Source: Theobroma cacao (lineage: Eukaryota > Streptophyta > Magnoliopsida > Malvales > Malvaceae). From it: DNA of 64,000 nt. The stretch is taken from contig NC_030854.1 in assembly GCF_000208745.1 (NCBI RefSeq), positions 12,358,546 through 12,422,545 on the forward strand, given 5' to 3'. Each line of letters starts with the position of its first letter. Position 1 is the first letter of the stretch. Positions 48,100 to 58,992 of the stretch are shown piece after piece. Position numbers and translations under genes: made by a program. The notes beneath the pieces were generated by a model. The model was given only the letters and a program-made list of their open reading frames with translations, ran no database searches and was not told the DNA's origin.

Positions 48100-49731
48100 T
48101 GATAACTCTATTATATAGAGTTATTGAGCCACATTTTGAGATGTTAATATAGCTAAGTCCTTGTGTTTTAAGTAGTTTTTAGTTGATTAGTTTAATGCAT
48201 GCTAATTTAGTCTAATTCAAGTTATTCTAGTTTATTTTCATGTTGAAAGTCCTGTTTTAAGCCAATTCTAATTTAGTCCTGGTGTCTACATGTTTTCAAG
48301 TGCATAAAGTTAAATGGTGATGAACTATGCAAATAAGACTAAGTGCAGATTTTCACTAAATATGTTGTGGTAACATAACTTGAGTTATAGAGATTCAATC
48401 AACATGATTCGTGGACCATAGGAAAGCTAAGAGGTAGTCCTACAACATTCATATTTACCATTTCACCCAAATCAGCCTCGAAGTAAGAGAAAATCATGTT
48501 TCAAGATGAGGCACTATAATAGTCTGCACAAAGGAAGCACAAGGAGCAACGCCACGGCCAAGAAACAGTCAAGGCCGTGGCATCCAAAGAAGAGCCAGCA
48601 TCTCCATATAAAAACTTGAGAGCTCAGCACAGCCAAGTAGGAGCATTGCAGCTCTAGGTGAAGAAAGCTGAAAAAGAATATTTACAAGGAACAGTGTCGC
48701 AGTGCCTATGGAGCAAGGCCATAGCGCTTTGACGTGGATTATGAAATCGCAGCCAATCGAGAAATGAGTTTTTAAGGTTTTTCGAGGCTATAAATATGTG
48801 ATTTTCAATAGCTGAGAAGGGAACTCAGACTAAATGAACAACAGTTTTGAGAGAAAAGAAAAAGGCTCTCCAACAAGAGAAAGGAAAAGAAATCGAAGGC
48901 AACCGAAGATCAAAGATCGAAAGAGGTTTTGATATTCCTTTTATTCATCATTTCTTTCTTGTTCATTTGTTGTAGAAATGATCTTTTCTTTTTAAATGGT
49001 TATGTCTGCCATAGAAAAAATAATGAACTAAATTTGTTTTCTAGGATTATGGGTTATTTCATTAAGTAGTTTGAATATATGATTTTTCTTTGCTTAGTAT
49101 TAATGGATGATGCATGGTTTATTCAATTTTGTACTTATTGCTTTTCACTGCTTGATCACCAGTTGAAATGTCTTGGGTCTCTAAATGCAACTCGATGGAG
49201 GGAGTTTAGAATAAACCATTGTTTTGAATAGCCTATGTTCGATTCACTTTAAAGTTAAGTGATAGTTTCGTATTTAAGATAAACATATACCTAAATACCT
49301 TAGGCAGCCAAATTAGAACACGAACATAATGAACATTTATTAATTAATTTACATAGACATATGGAGTTAGTTTTGAAAAGATATATGCGCAAGATCTCAA
49401 TTGAGACTTGTACATAATATGGATTCTAGGTTAGCTGTGTATCCCATTAATTTAAGTTGAGAATGATTAAATGCAGATGAAATTTTGAAAGATATCATAA
49501 TACTAGGTTCTAAATTGATATTTTTCATAGTGAAATTTTATTTTTCTTTAATTTTTAAAAAGATCATTTTTTGTTTAATTAATCAATCGAAATTGAGTGC
49601 TTAGATAAGATAGATTTTGTTATAAATTTTGTACTTAGTGAGAATAGGTGCAAATCTCTATGGGAAATAATACTCAACTTACCTTTATATTATTTGTACG
49701 GCCACGTGCACTTGCATGTATTAAACCAACA
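48100..49731 (+). mobile_element. Athila-type 3' LTR, 1.63 kb
   Basis: It starts TGATAACTCTATTATATAG and ends ...TTAAACCAACA. It is collinear with the 5' LTR at 18683-20350 but clearly diverged from it. This fits two originally different Athila copies rather than one recent element. A TATA box candidate lies at 48789-48796. Confidence 0.8.
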
Positions 49732-50197
49732 AGTATCAAGACATTACAAGTACGTATTGAGACATCATCTCTAAAGCCTCAAATTCTAGAAGACAAGTGC
49801 TAAAGTATCAAGACTTGGACTTGAAGTATCGAGACGTTACCTCATAAATTCAAAATTCCAAAAGACAAGTGTCGATGTATCGAGACATGACTTCAAGGTA
49901 TCAAGACTTCACCTCAAACTTCAACTTCCAGAGAGTATGTGCCAAAGTATCGAGACTTCCACGCAATGTATCGACACCTCGTCCTTAGAACTTCAAATTT
50001 CAAAATGCATGTGTCCAAGTATCGAGACCTACTTGCCAAGTATCGAAACATTACATCCATAGTTGAATTTCCAAAAAGCAAGCTGCAATGTATCGAGACA
50101 TGCTTCAAACTAAGAATGCCAAGGAACAGCAAGGTATCGAGACTTCTGTTGAATTAAGCCTTAAAGTATCAAGACTTGTATCGAAAGTATCGAGACC
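49732..50197. repeat. Array of about 14 GTATCGAGAC motifs
   Basis: Copies of (A/T/G)GTATC(G/A)AGAC recur at irregular 20-50 bp spacing, for example near 49732, 49805, 49828, 49876, 49948, 50020, 50090, 50132 and 50187. All lie upstream of the TATA box candidate at about 50285. Confidence 0.75.
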
Positions 50198-50940
50198 TCG
50201 CATCAAACAAGCCAGAAAAAAAACATGATTAGCAAATACTTTTTCAAGCATACATCACCGAATGACTATTTTTGGATGCCAACATATAAATAATGGTCTG
50301 TGGCACATTTTCCAAGATAAAGAACACCAAGAGAAAAATTTCTAAGCTAGAGTGAAAGATCAAACACCAAATTTTTCAAGAATCACTCACCAAAATCAAG
50401 TGTTCCTCCTTTAAGCTATTTGAGCCTAAAGCTTCTTCATTTATTCTAGGAACTTTTGTTCTCTCTTTGTAATCATTGTTTCATTCAGCCTTTTTTAAAG
50501 GCATTTGAGCTTGTTTCTTATCATCTTTGTACTCCATTTTAAAGGTTATACCTTGACCTCTAAAGGTAGGGTTGTTAATAGTGGTTATACTTTAACTAAG
50601 TGAAAAGGTAGAGGGATTAAGTCTTATCCGTGAAAAGACTTTGTCATGAAGGTTATGCACCTTGAAAAAATATTTTCATAATGGATTCTAAACTCCTTGG
50701 TGATCCGAGGAACCTCTATAAAAGCTTGGTGTCTTATTTATTCTTTAAAATTGCTTTCCATTCTTATTAGTTTGGAATCACTAGTGAAAAGGATTTTTGC
50801 AATTTTAACTCTTTGTCTCCAAAGAAGTTCTTCAATTTTACTTAGTCCAAAATCTCAATTTCTCAAAGGGTGCAAAAGAAATTTTAAAATCCTTAATTCA
50901 CCCTCTCTTGAGACTAACTTTTTGCTCTAACATTCTAACA
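49732..50940 (+). mobile_element. Copia (SIRE-like) LTR fragment with a GTATCGAGAC array
   Basis: It directly abuts the Athila 3' LTR. The layout is a motif array (49732-50197), then TATAAATAATGG at about 50285, then a leader with 'ccgtgaaaagactttgtcatgaagg'-type text, then '...caccctctcttgagac..cattctaaca' at 50940. This layout and ending resemble the Copia LTR at 33827-35081. The 5' end is missing and no primer-binding site follows, so it is a truncated remnant. Confidence 0.55.
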
Positions 50941-52033
50941 AAGAAAAAGAAAAAAAAACTTAAAAAAATTTTAGAGAGAAAGCAAACTACTATTTTACTT
51001 TTAGTAATGCTTACCTTTTAATTAGAAAAATTTTCAAAACAACTCTCTAATACTCACAGGTTTAAGATTTTTGAGGTATTAAGGTAGAAGATTCATTTTC
51101 CTTTTCCTATTAGGACTCTAGTACATATAACTTATTCTCTAAGTTTGACTTACTTATATTTGAATCTTAAAATTATTGACTTTTTTCTATAAGTTCTACT
51201 AAATCACCCTAACCTTATGCATGAAACTTTCACTGATCTTTCAAAGAATGTTCATACAAAGGGTAACAGAACGAGAAACCCACCAAAAAAATATTGAATT
51301 GTCGCAATGCCATAGAACAACATCATGTGTAGGACAATGTTGTACACTACTCTCAACCAGTTTCTCCAATTCTTATTGTTTAAAAATTATGTTGCTTTAT
51401 ATCCTAGCAGAATAATGTTGTGATTGAGATGGTGTTGCAAGTTTGAGTATAGGGAGTAGTGTTGCACCGATAACTTGTCGTTGAGGTACTTTGTCATGTG
51501 CAGGGTAGACCCAAGTGCAGGCAACTTGCTACGTGTAAGATGTGCTACATGGAGCGTAGGCTATTTGTCTTGCATAGCACAACTTCGTACAGAACAAGTG
51601 TCACTTCCTAGTTTTGAGGACAATGCCTCACAAAACGAATCTTACGGTAAAACAAGCTGGTGAATATAAGATTAAATTATTTTATCTTTAAATTATAATT
51701 TATTTATTTATTTCATCTTACTACTCATGCATGAGAAATATAAGTGTTTGATTTTGGTTACTAACTTATTATTTTTTAATATTATATAAAATTGATTCAT
51801 AGCAAGAATATTGCTATACAGAGAGCAATGAGAGCCGCCACAACAAATAGAACAATTACACCATTATGGACAATAGTGAAAGTAATTCAAGATGATTGGT
51901 AGGGTTCATGGATTAGTTTCATTTTGAGATATTTTGGAAAGTTAAGTTTGGTGAATTAGATATAGATGTATTGAAGAGAATTTTTCGTAACCTTTCCTCG
52001 AAATATGAATTTTTTTTCTATATTGTCTTTTCC
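50941..52033. other. Unassigned interval
   Basis: No transposon terminus or gene family was recognised. Short open frames at 51221-51415 and 51475-51663 have no motif I can name; the second ends 'SLPSFEDNASQNESYGKTSW'. The sequence turns very AT-rich after 51660. It could be host intergenic DNA or an old transposon. Confidence 0.35.
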
Positions 52034-52041
52034 TTCAAGAC

Positions 52042-53368
52042 CAAGGATATCAATAGGTAAGGTACCCGAACCCGAACGCAATTAATAAGTAGGCTACTTA
52101 AACACTACAACTACTTGAATATTTTTTAAATTAACTATCTGAACTAAAACTCTATTACCATCCCACCACTCAGTAATTATCCAAACCTATTTAAAAACCC
52201 AATTATGTAAAAAAAATTATTATACTCTTCATGGATATTCAATTACCTGAACCCAAACCCATATATAATAATAAATTATATTTTACATCTTCGCAATTCA
52301 CTAATAATTAAATGTATAAAAATAAAAAAATAATAAAATTTAAATTTAAATAATCAAAAACTGATATCTCAAACAACAACTTGAATAACCAAAAAACAAA
52401 TATCTCAAACAACATATAAGCTATAGTTATTATTTCTATTATATTCTTTTTTGTATATATAAATGAAAGGTTGTTAATAGTTTTTATCACTTAATAGCAA
52501 TACTGTAACATGTTTTATTGATGTAAGCATAATGCAACACTAATAATTTTATAAGTTATAATTTTTGTAAATTACAAGTTTTGTTTATGTAGTAATGATA
52601 ACTAAAAAATTATTTTATCATAATAAGTATATAGTAATGGTTATATATAAATTAAATATATTAATATTTATAACCTATTATATTTAGGATATAGGTTTAC
52701 ATTGGCAAAACAATACTATATACTATAGGTGTAAACTTATAATATTATTATATAGGATATATATTAATCATATATTAATATTAGCATATAACTTATATCT
52801 ATTCAAAAAACCATATGACTTATATCATTTAAAATATATAACCTATAATTACATATTCCATGACTTTAACACATAATCATATTATTTATGTTCTAAATTT
52901 GAAAATGTAAATACCTATTATACTTAGTACAAGTATAATTGATTGCTATATTTAATCATAACACTTTGCAATATATATATATTTATTTATATATAATAAT
53001 AATTATATTCCTTGTAATATGATATTATTTAAACATAACTAATAATTTAATAGTTTTATTATTTAAAAATATTAAGGACATAGCATTAATAATTTGACTA
53101 ACAATAATATATTATAAATGAAAAGTTTGATTCCTAACATCAACAAAATTTTACATATTTAGTTATCTATTCTATATTATATAATACATAATCAAGTTCA
53201 AGTATTAGGTACCCAAGGGATGCTACTCAAACCTTACTCGAACTAGATACGGGTAGTAAAATTACTACCCAAACTCACCTCAAAATCGAATATAGGGTAC
53301 CTTAACCCTATATAATCATGTCGAGTACAGGCAAGTGCCCTATTATAGGGTACCTATTGCCATCCATA
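52042..53368. mobile_element. Non-autonomous hAT-like DNA transposon, 1.33 kb
   Basis: The left end CAAGGATATCAATAGGTA and the right end (reverse complement TATGGATGGCAATAGGTA) form imperfect inverted repeats of the CAGGGATGGCAA type seen at Ac/hAT ends. Subterminal GGTACCCGAACCCGAA and GGGTACC words occur at both ends. Flanking 8-bp sequences TTCAAGAC (52034-52041) and TTCAAGAG (53369-53376) match at seven of eight positions, the target duplication size of hAT elements. The interior is extremely A/T-rich with no transposase. Confidence 0.65.
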
Positions 53369-53376
53369 TTCAAGAG

Positions 53377-53998
53377 CAAGTGACAAACTTTTCACTAAAT
53401 CATTAATAATCTAAAACATTTATTATATTAACTCATTACTCCTATACATAACAAGGATAATGTGTTGCTCCCTATTATGTGCATTAAACATCTTTTTTAT
53501 AACTGCTCTTGAGTAATCGTTCTTACTTGATCTATATATAACAGCACACCCGAGATCGGAAAATAGCTAAGCCATTCTCTTTCTATGCCTCCAAAAATTT
53601 TCTTCTTCCATTTGGTTTGTTTTTTATGGCTATTTCTCATAGTCTTGAAACTTCTATTCCCCTCACCCTTAAGGTTATTCCATGGCTGATGGAATAGGGT
53701 CAAAAATTTATTAGATAAAAATGCCCTTTTTATTGGAAATAATTACAGCCATACACTATAAAGGTTTCTTTCCTCATTTTCCTTCTTTTTTTTCTCTCTC
53801 TTTTTGATTTACCTCTCACCCATTTTCTTTCTAAGCAAGCTTGTAGTCGTCCTCCTCCACAACCACCATCGTCCTCCATCATTGTCACCATTAAGTTCTC
53901 CGTTATTGACCATCAAAGAAATAGCGATGATGTTGGAGTGCTAATTGGGCACTAGTCAAGGCTAGATTTGGGTAGAACGTTGATTTGGCTGTAGGTAG
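53377..53998. other. Unassigned flank of the gag-only element
   Basis: No gene was recognised. It contains a C/T-rich block (about 53760-53890) with 'ccaccatcgtcctcc'-like text and ends with the target site GGTAG (53994-53998). It appears to be continuous with 61286 onward, where 'tgccaaatctggc' resumes. Confidence 0.4.
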
Positions 53999-56699
53999 TG
54001 TCAAACCTTGTTCTATAAAATAATTACGACGTCATTTACATACTCAATAGAATGTTTGCACATTTAGGAAGTTCGAGAAATCGTTAAAAGATGATATTAC
54101 CCCTAATGGTATCATTAAGTCGATTAAGCCTCGAACTAGTTCAAATAGAAATTTTAAGGTGAAATTCAAAATTTTACAGTCAAGGAAAGACTTAAAATGG
54201 TGACTCGGAGTTCAAGGATTAATTTGGAGTCAAATCAAAATTTTCACTATCTAGGGGCAAAATGGTAATTTTACCACCTGAGGATAAAATTGGAATATTG
54301 GAAAAAGTTTTTGATTAAGATTGATCACATTTGACTCATTGGAGTATAATTTGAGGTTGATAAGTGAAAAAGTTATAATTTCAATATTTTTGGAGTATAA
54401 GGGCAAAACAATAATTTTATCACTCCGGGGGCAAATCGATAAATTTTCACCCCCGACACTTGTTGAGACCAAAGGATTTTATTCATCATGAAAATGGATA
54501 AACACGAGAAATGTGTGGTGGAGAATTAAAGATTTAAAAGTCAAATACTTAAAATTTGAACCAATAAGAAAATGCCATGTGTCATGCTTTTATTATTTTA
54601 TTGTTTCTTTATAAAAAGGCATAAAAATCAACCCATTTCTCCTATAGTGGTCAGCCAAACTAGAAGAGAAGAGAAACCAAGGAAGAACAAGCCCTAGGAG
54701 GGAAAAATCAAAGAGAAAGTGTTGGAATTCAAGGATTTGATCAAGCAAAGGTAAAATTTCTTTGATTTTGCTAGTGATTTTCCTTACCCATGCATTTTTC
54801 CTTAATTTTCATGGTTGAAAAGCATGCTTTCATGGTGAATTCATGGCTGGTTAAAATAGGCATGGAGAGAGAATGANAATTCATGGCTGGTCAAAATGGG
54901 TATGGAGAGAGAATGATCTTGGATTGGTTTGATTTTTAGGTATGTTAGTGTTTTTAGGTGATTAATGATGTGTAGCATGAAAACAAGTGAAGAAAACCAC
55001 CAAAGGTTTGGTGCCCATCAATAGCCGAATTCTCTAAGTGAATAATGAGAAAGAATGGGATGTTATTCTAGGTGATTTGATTAAGAAATAATAGTTTTTG
55101 GTGAATTGAGGAATTGGAAAAGAAATAGAGTAAGTTGGAGTGAAATTGGACGCATTGGCCAATTTATCGGATAAAAAATTGACTTAGGCCAATACCGGGT
55201 CTAGATGGCTACCCGTGCATTTTTCATTTCATATCACGCATATATATCGAGCCTAAAATAGCTTATGACTATTAGACACAATTTAATTGGAATATGTGTC
55301 ATGGATTATGACTAAGTAGTGAGCCATTGGATACGGGTAAAGGACTGTACCCGTAGATTGAAAATAGGAGTATTTCTACTCCTAATACTGTGAGTGGACA
55401 ATTTATCGTCTTAAATATCTAGAGTAATTATACTTGTTTGATGCTTTTATTGAATGGTGAGTTTAAATTATAAAATATTATGTTTTTCAATTACAATATT
55501 TTTTTAATAAAAATAAGATTTATACTTGTTTTGAAATCAAATATTGTTTTGGGAAAATTGAGTATATGGAGACTGTGTTGAATTTATGATTTTATATGTT
55601 TTTTAAATTGTGGCTTATGACACTATGGTAGCATGATGGCTAAATTTTTGGGGTTGACATGAAATATATGAATAGTTTTGGATTGGTCTCAGTAGACTAG
55701 ATTAAATTTTATTCACCATATTATGCTATTGAAACTTTTATGGGTCTGGTGCTATATTAAATGGTCACTGCAGTGGTGGGGGTTTCCATGGACTGCCTAT
55801 GAGAGGGGCACGGTAACCAAATTATATACTTACCTCCGAGGGGAGATGTTGGACAAAGTATCTCCTGAGGTAAGATTTGAGTGCACCTCACGTTCGGGCC
55901 ACCATGTGAGAGTGAGACTCAGCCAACGCCAAGGAACGGTTGTGTGTCAGATGCGAAAATATGTTTATGGGTATGGGACATTTAACAGCCTTGGCAATCT
56001 CAGTGGGATACCTTGATTAAGGTACCCGCGAGAATGATTCTTGCAGGGGCCAAGTTTAAGAAACTCATAAGTCGGGGAAATTTTGACGAAAAGAAATTGT
56101 TTAGTATAGATTGAAACGAATTTTGCATTATGAACATTATTGAGATATAACGTTTTTATATTATCTCCATCTACTCGGCTTTAGATGCTTTTGATGGTAA
56201 TTGTTTACTCACTGGGATTATGTAATCTCACCCCTCTTCCTATCCATTTTTCAGGCTCAGGACAGTTTGTTGATAGTTGATTAAGAAGAGAATTAATCTC
56301 GGAGTTGCATCCTAGAAAGTAAGGGTTCATAGCCCTACACCTTCTTGGTCAATTGGGGGCCCACGTGTCACTGTAACAGTAATTTTATACTTCAGTTATC
56401 TTATTTAAAGTATGTATGAACATATTTAGCTTTTACACCATGTTTTTGGTAGGTTTCGATATTTTTGAAGAAAAATGACGAAAATGCCCCTATAAGCTAG
56501 AAAATAATATTTTATTGTTTTGATTTAGAAACGACTTATGATTTCTTGAAATGCAAGATTTAATAACTGTCGCTCATCGGAGAGATGAGAAAGCTGATGC
56601 TAAGCCTTGTGGGGTTCCGATTGATATTTGGGGTAATGAATGCCTATCGGGACATCGCGACGGTTGTCAAGGGCCCTATGGGAGTTTCGGGTCGTGACA
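53999..56699 (+). mobile_element. Family A 5' LTR, 2.70 kb
   Basis: TGTCAAACCTTG ... GGGTCGTGACA. A TATA box candidate TATAAAAA lies at 54610-54617. A roughly 39-bp tandem duplication around the lone N at 54877 is absent from the 3' LTR. An open frame at 55723-56016 lies within LTR sequence and is broken in the other LTR copies, so it is not called a gene. Confidence 0.9.
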
Positions 56700-56706
56700 A
56701 TTTTAT

Positions 56707-56718
56707 TAGTATCAGAGC
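56707..56718 (+). promoter_or_regulatory. Primer-binding site of the gag-only element
   Basis: TAGTATCAGAGC lies 7 bp after the LTR. It matches, with one G/A difference, TGGTATCAGAGC, the complement of the 3' end of plant initiator tRNA-Met. Confidence 0.85.
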
Positions 56719-56869
56719 TTTTGGTTTTAAAGATATTAGAGCTTTTTGTTTTAAGAATTCACACTAACACTGCGTGGCCCCAAGTCAAGTTAAGTTAGGT
56801 TAGATCGAGTTAGTTGCATATAGAATCTAAAGTCGTCTAAGTCCGCTCCATTTCTTATTGTAGAGTACC

Positions 56870-58270
56870 ATGCCTCTTCGACGTGGGCGTTCACCTCTCT
56901 ATAGGTCAGTAGGGAAGGGAAGAGGTCGTACTAGACTTAGTCAGCCAGATCCCGTGGAGGGGGAGTCGGCTACACCTACTTTTCGAGCAGCACCTGCTGT
57001 TGAGCCTACTGAGATTCCTCCACCTCATCCACCACCTATTGCTACTCCTAGTGTTCCTGCCATGTCTCTTGAGGCAGTCCAAGCATTAGCAGCTTTTCTT
57101 AATGTCATTACGGGCCAGGCTCAAGCTGGTCAAGTCCCTCATGCTGTTCCCCCAACAGTATCTCCAGTGCTACCACCACCACCTCCTGTTCTACCACTAG
57201 TGTTAGATGTCTCCATTTCCAAAAAGCTTAAGGAAGCTAGGCAGCTAGGTTGCACTTCTTTTGTTGGTGATTTGGATGCAACAACAACTAAAGATTGAAT
57301 TACTCAAGTAACAGAGACATTTGCGGATATGAAATTGGATGATGATATGAAATTAATGGTGGCCACAAGATTACTGGAGAAGAGGGCCCGTACATGGTGG
57401 AGCTCGGTAAAATCACGTTCCATTACTCCGCTGACTTGGACAAACTTCCTACAAGAATTCGACGGTCAATACTACACCTACTTTCATCAGAAAGAGAAAA
57501 AGAGAGAATTCCTAAGTTTACAATAAGGGAATTTGACCATAGAAGAGTACGAGGCTCGTTTTAACGAGCCGATGTCATATGTGCCAAACCTGATGAAGTC
57601 TGAGCAAGATCAGACTAGTTATTTTGAAAAAGGGCTCCGTAATGAGATTAGAGAACGGATGACTGTGACAGGCAGGGAGCCTCATAAAGAAGTTGTAGAG
57701 ATGGCTTTAAGGGCCAAAAAACTCGCTAATGAAAATCGAAGAATGCGAGCTGAGATTGTAAAGAGGAGGAACCCGAATGTATCCTCCAATCAGCTGCCCA
57801 AAAGAGGCAAGGACACATCTGCTTCTGGGAGTACTGCTTCTGTTCCGTTGATATCTCCTCGACCCCCACTTTCACAGTCGCAGCAAAGACCTTCGAGATT
57901 TAGTAGGTTTGGGATGACTACTTCCAAAAAGAGTTCTAAAGGTTTAGATAAATTCGAAAAATGTGGGAGATATAATGTTGGGGTGTGTTGGGGCATAAGA
58001 TGCTTTCATTATGGTCAGCCGAGCCACATTAGGAGTGACTGCCCATAGTGAGGACCAACTACGGTAATTGCTCCATCCTCACTAGCTCATACGGATATGC
58101 AGATGAGAGATTCCTCTAGAGTACACTCGAGGCAGGGGGTAGCTGTACGGTTTGAAATGGGTAGCAACACCTCGGCACAACCACCTTTGAGGCCATCGAC
58201 TCGTTCTTCAACAAGAGTTTTCGCTGTAATGGAAGATGAAGCACGAGTCCAATCTGGAGAAAGTGAGTGA
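56870..58270 (+). pseudogene. Tekay-like gag of the gag-only element, with the gag-protease linker
   Basis: It starts at ATG 56870 ('MPLRRGRSPLYRSVGKGRGR', basic N-terminus), then a Pro-rich segment (57000-57200) and the capsid core 'ATRLLEKRARTWWSSVK' and 'FLQEFDGQYYTYFHQKEKKREFL', followed by 'LTIEEYEARFNE'. A zinc knuckle lies at about 58003-58044, Cys-x2-Tyr-x4-His-x4-Cys, with the second Cys lost. After stops at 58046 and 58049 the same frame continues through a linker, 'TRVFAVMEDEARVQSGE', that precedes protease in Tekay elements, and ends at 58268. Four premature stops (57296, 57524, 58046, 58049) and no frameshift. Confidence 0.85.
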
Positions 58271-58978
58271 AAAGATAGATGAAGATTTGAGATAGTGACA
58301 AGGGATGTTAATATCAAACGAGGAGAAAGTAAATAAAGGTTTCAAGAATAATATAGTAAATGAGTTCATATGGAATATTGCTATAAGAATTTCTTATTAT
58401 ATTGTGGAAATTAGAACTCAAAAATACTTGAGGTATACAAAGTTCAAATGAATTTAAATCTTAAGTAACAAATTAATGTCGAAGTACAAGAAGGATACAA
58501 AGCAATATAGAGGCATGAAAGATGATTGAGGACAAAGGGATGACTTTGAGAAATTGTGATACTACATCGTATTCAATGATCAAATCAAAGTAGATCTCGG
58601 AAGCATAAATGGAATTATAAGGCATATACACATATGTGGGGTTGATATTGTGATCAACTAAAATGAAGAATGATTTTTAGTGAATTGAGATTCAAACTTA
58701 ATATATGATGAGTGATGTAGGTAGTACAATGATAAGAAATTTTATCAGAAATTGAACTATGTGAACATAAAAGACTCTAGGAAATAGTTGAGGAGATAAT
58801 ATCTAGGAAATATGATCTATAGCATGGTTAAGCTGTACGAGATGGATTAATATGATTAAGAAGATTAATATTTCATACCTATGAGATAAACAGGATATAT
58901 GTGGAAATAATTGAAGATAATACCCTCATATTCTCCTTGAGTTCGATAAGTGAAATTTTGAGGATAAAATTTTATTTT
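58271..58978 (+). mobile_element. Non-coding 3' tail of the gag-only element
   Basis: A/G-rich sequence without open frames takes the place of pol. From about 58500 to 58870 it matches 2250-3070 in the family E element. It ends in a polypurine tract. Confidence 0.75.
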
Positions 58979-58992
58979 AAGGGGGGTAGTAT
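58979..58992 (+). other. Polypurine tract of the gag-only element
   Basis: AAGGGGGGTAGTAT lies immediately before the 3' LTR start TGTCAAACC. Confidence 0.75.

Noticed and set aside
49732..50197. Regularly repeated GTATCGAGAC words considered as a CRISPR-like or satellite array
   Set aside because: Spacing is irregular (20-50 bp), the unit is only about 10 bp, the setting is a plant LTR, and no associated genes exist.
51475..51663. Small frame considered as a host exon
   Set aside because: No recognisable family, splice context or partner exon; left as unassigned.
55723..56016. 97-codon frame inside the family A 5' LTR that looks protein-like
   Set aside because: The region is LTR sequence. 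The counterpart at 60731-60913 is cut by a deletion, and the counterpart in the solo LTR (about 24850-24990) is not open over the same length.
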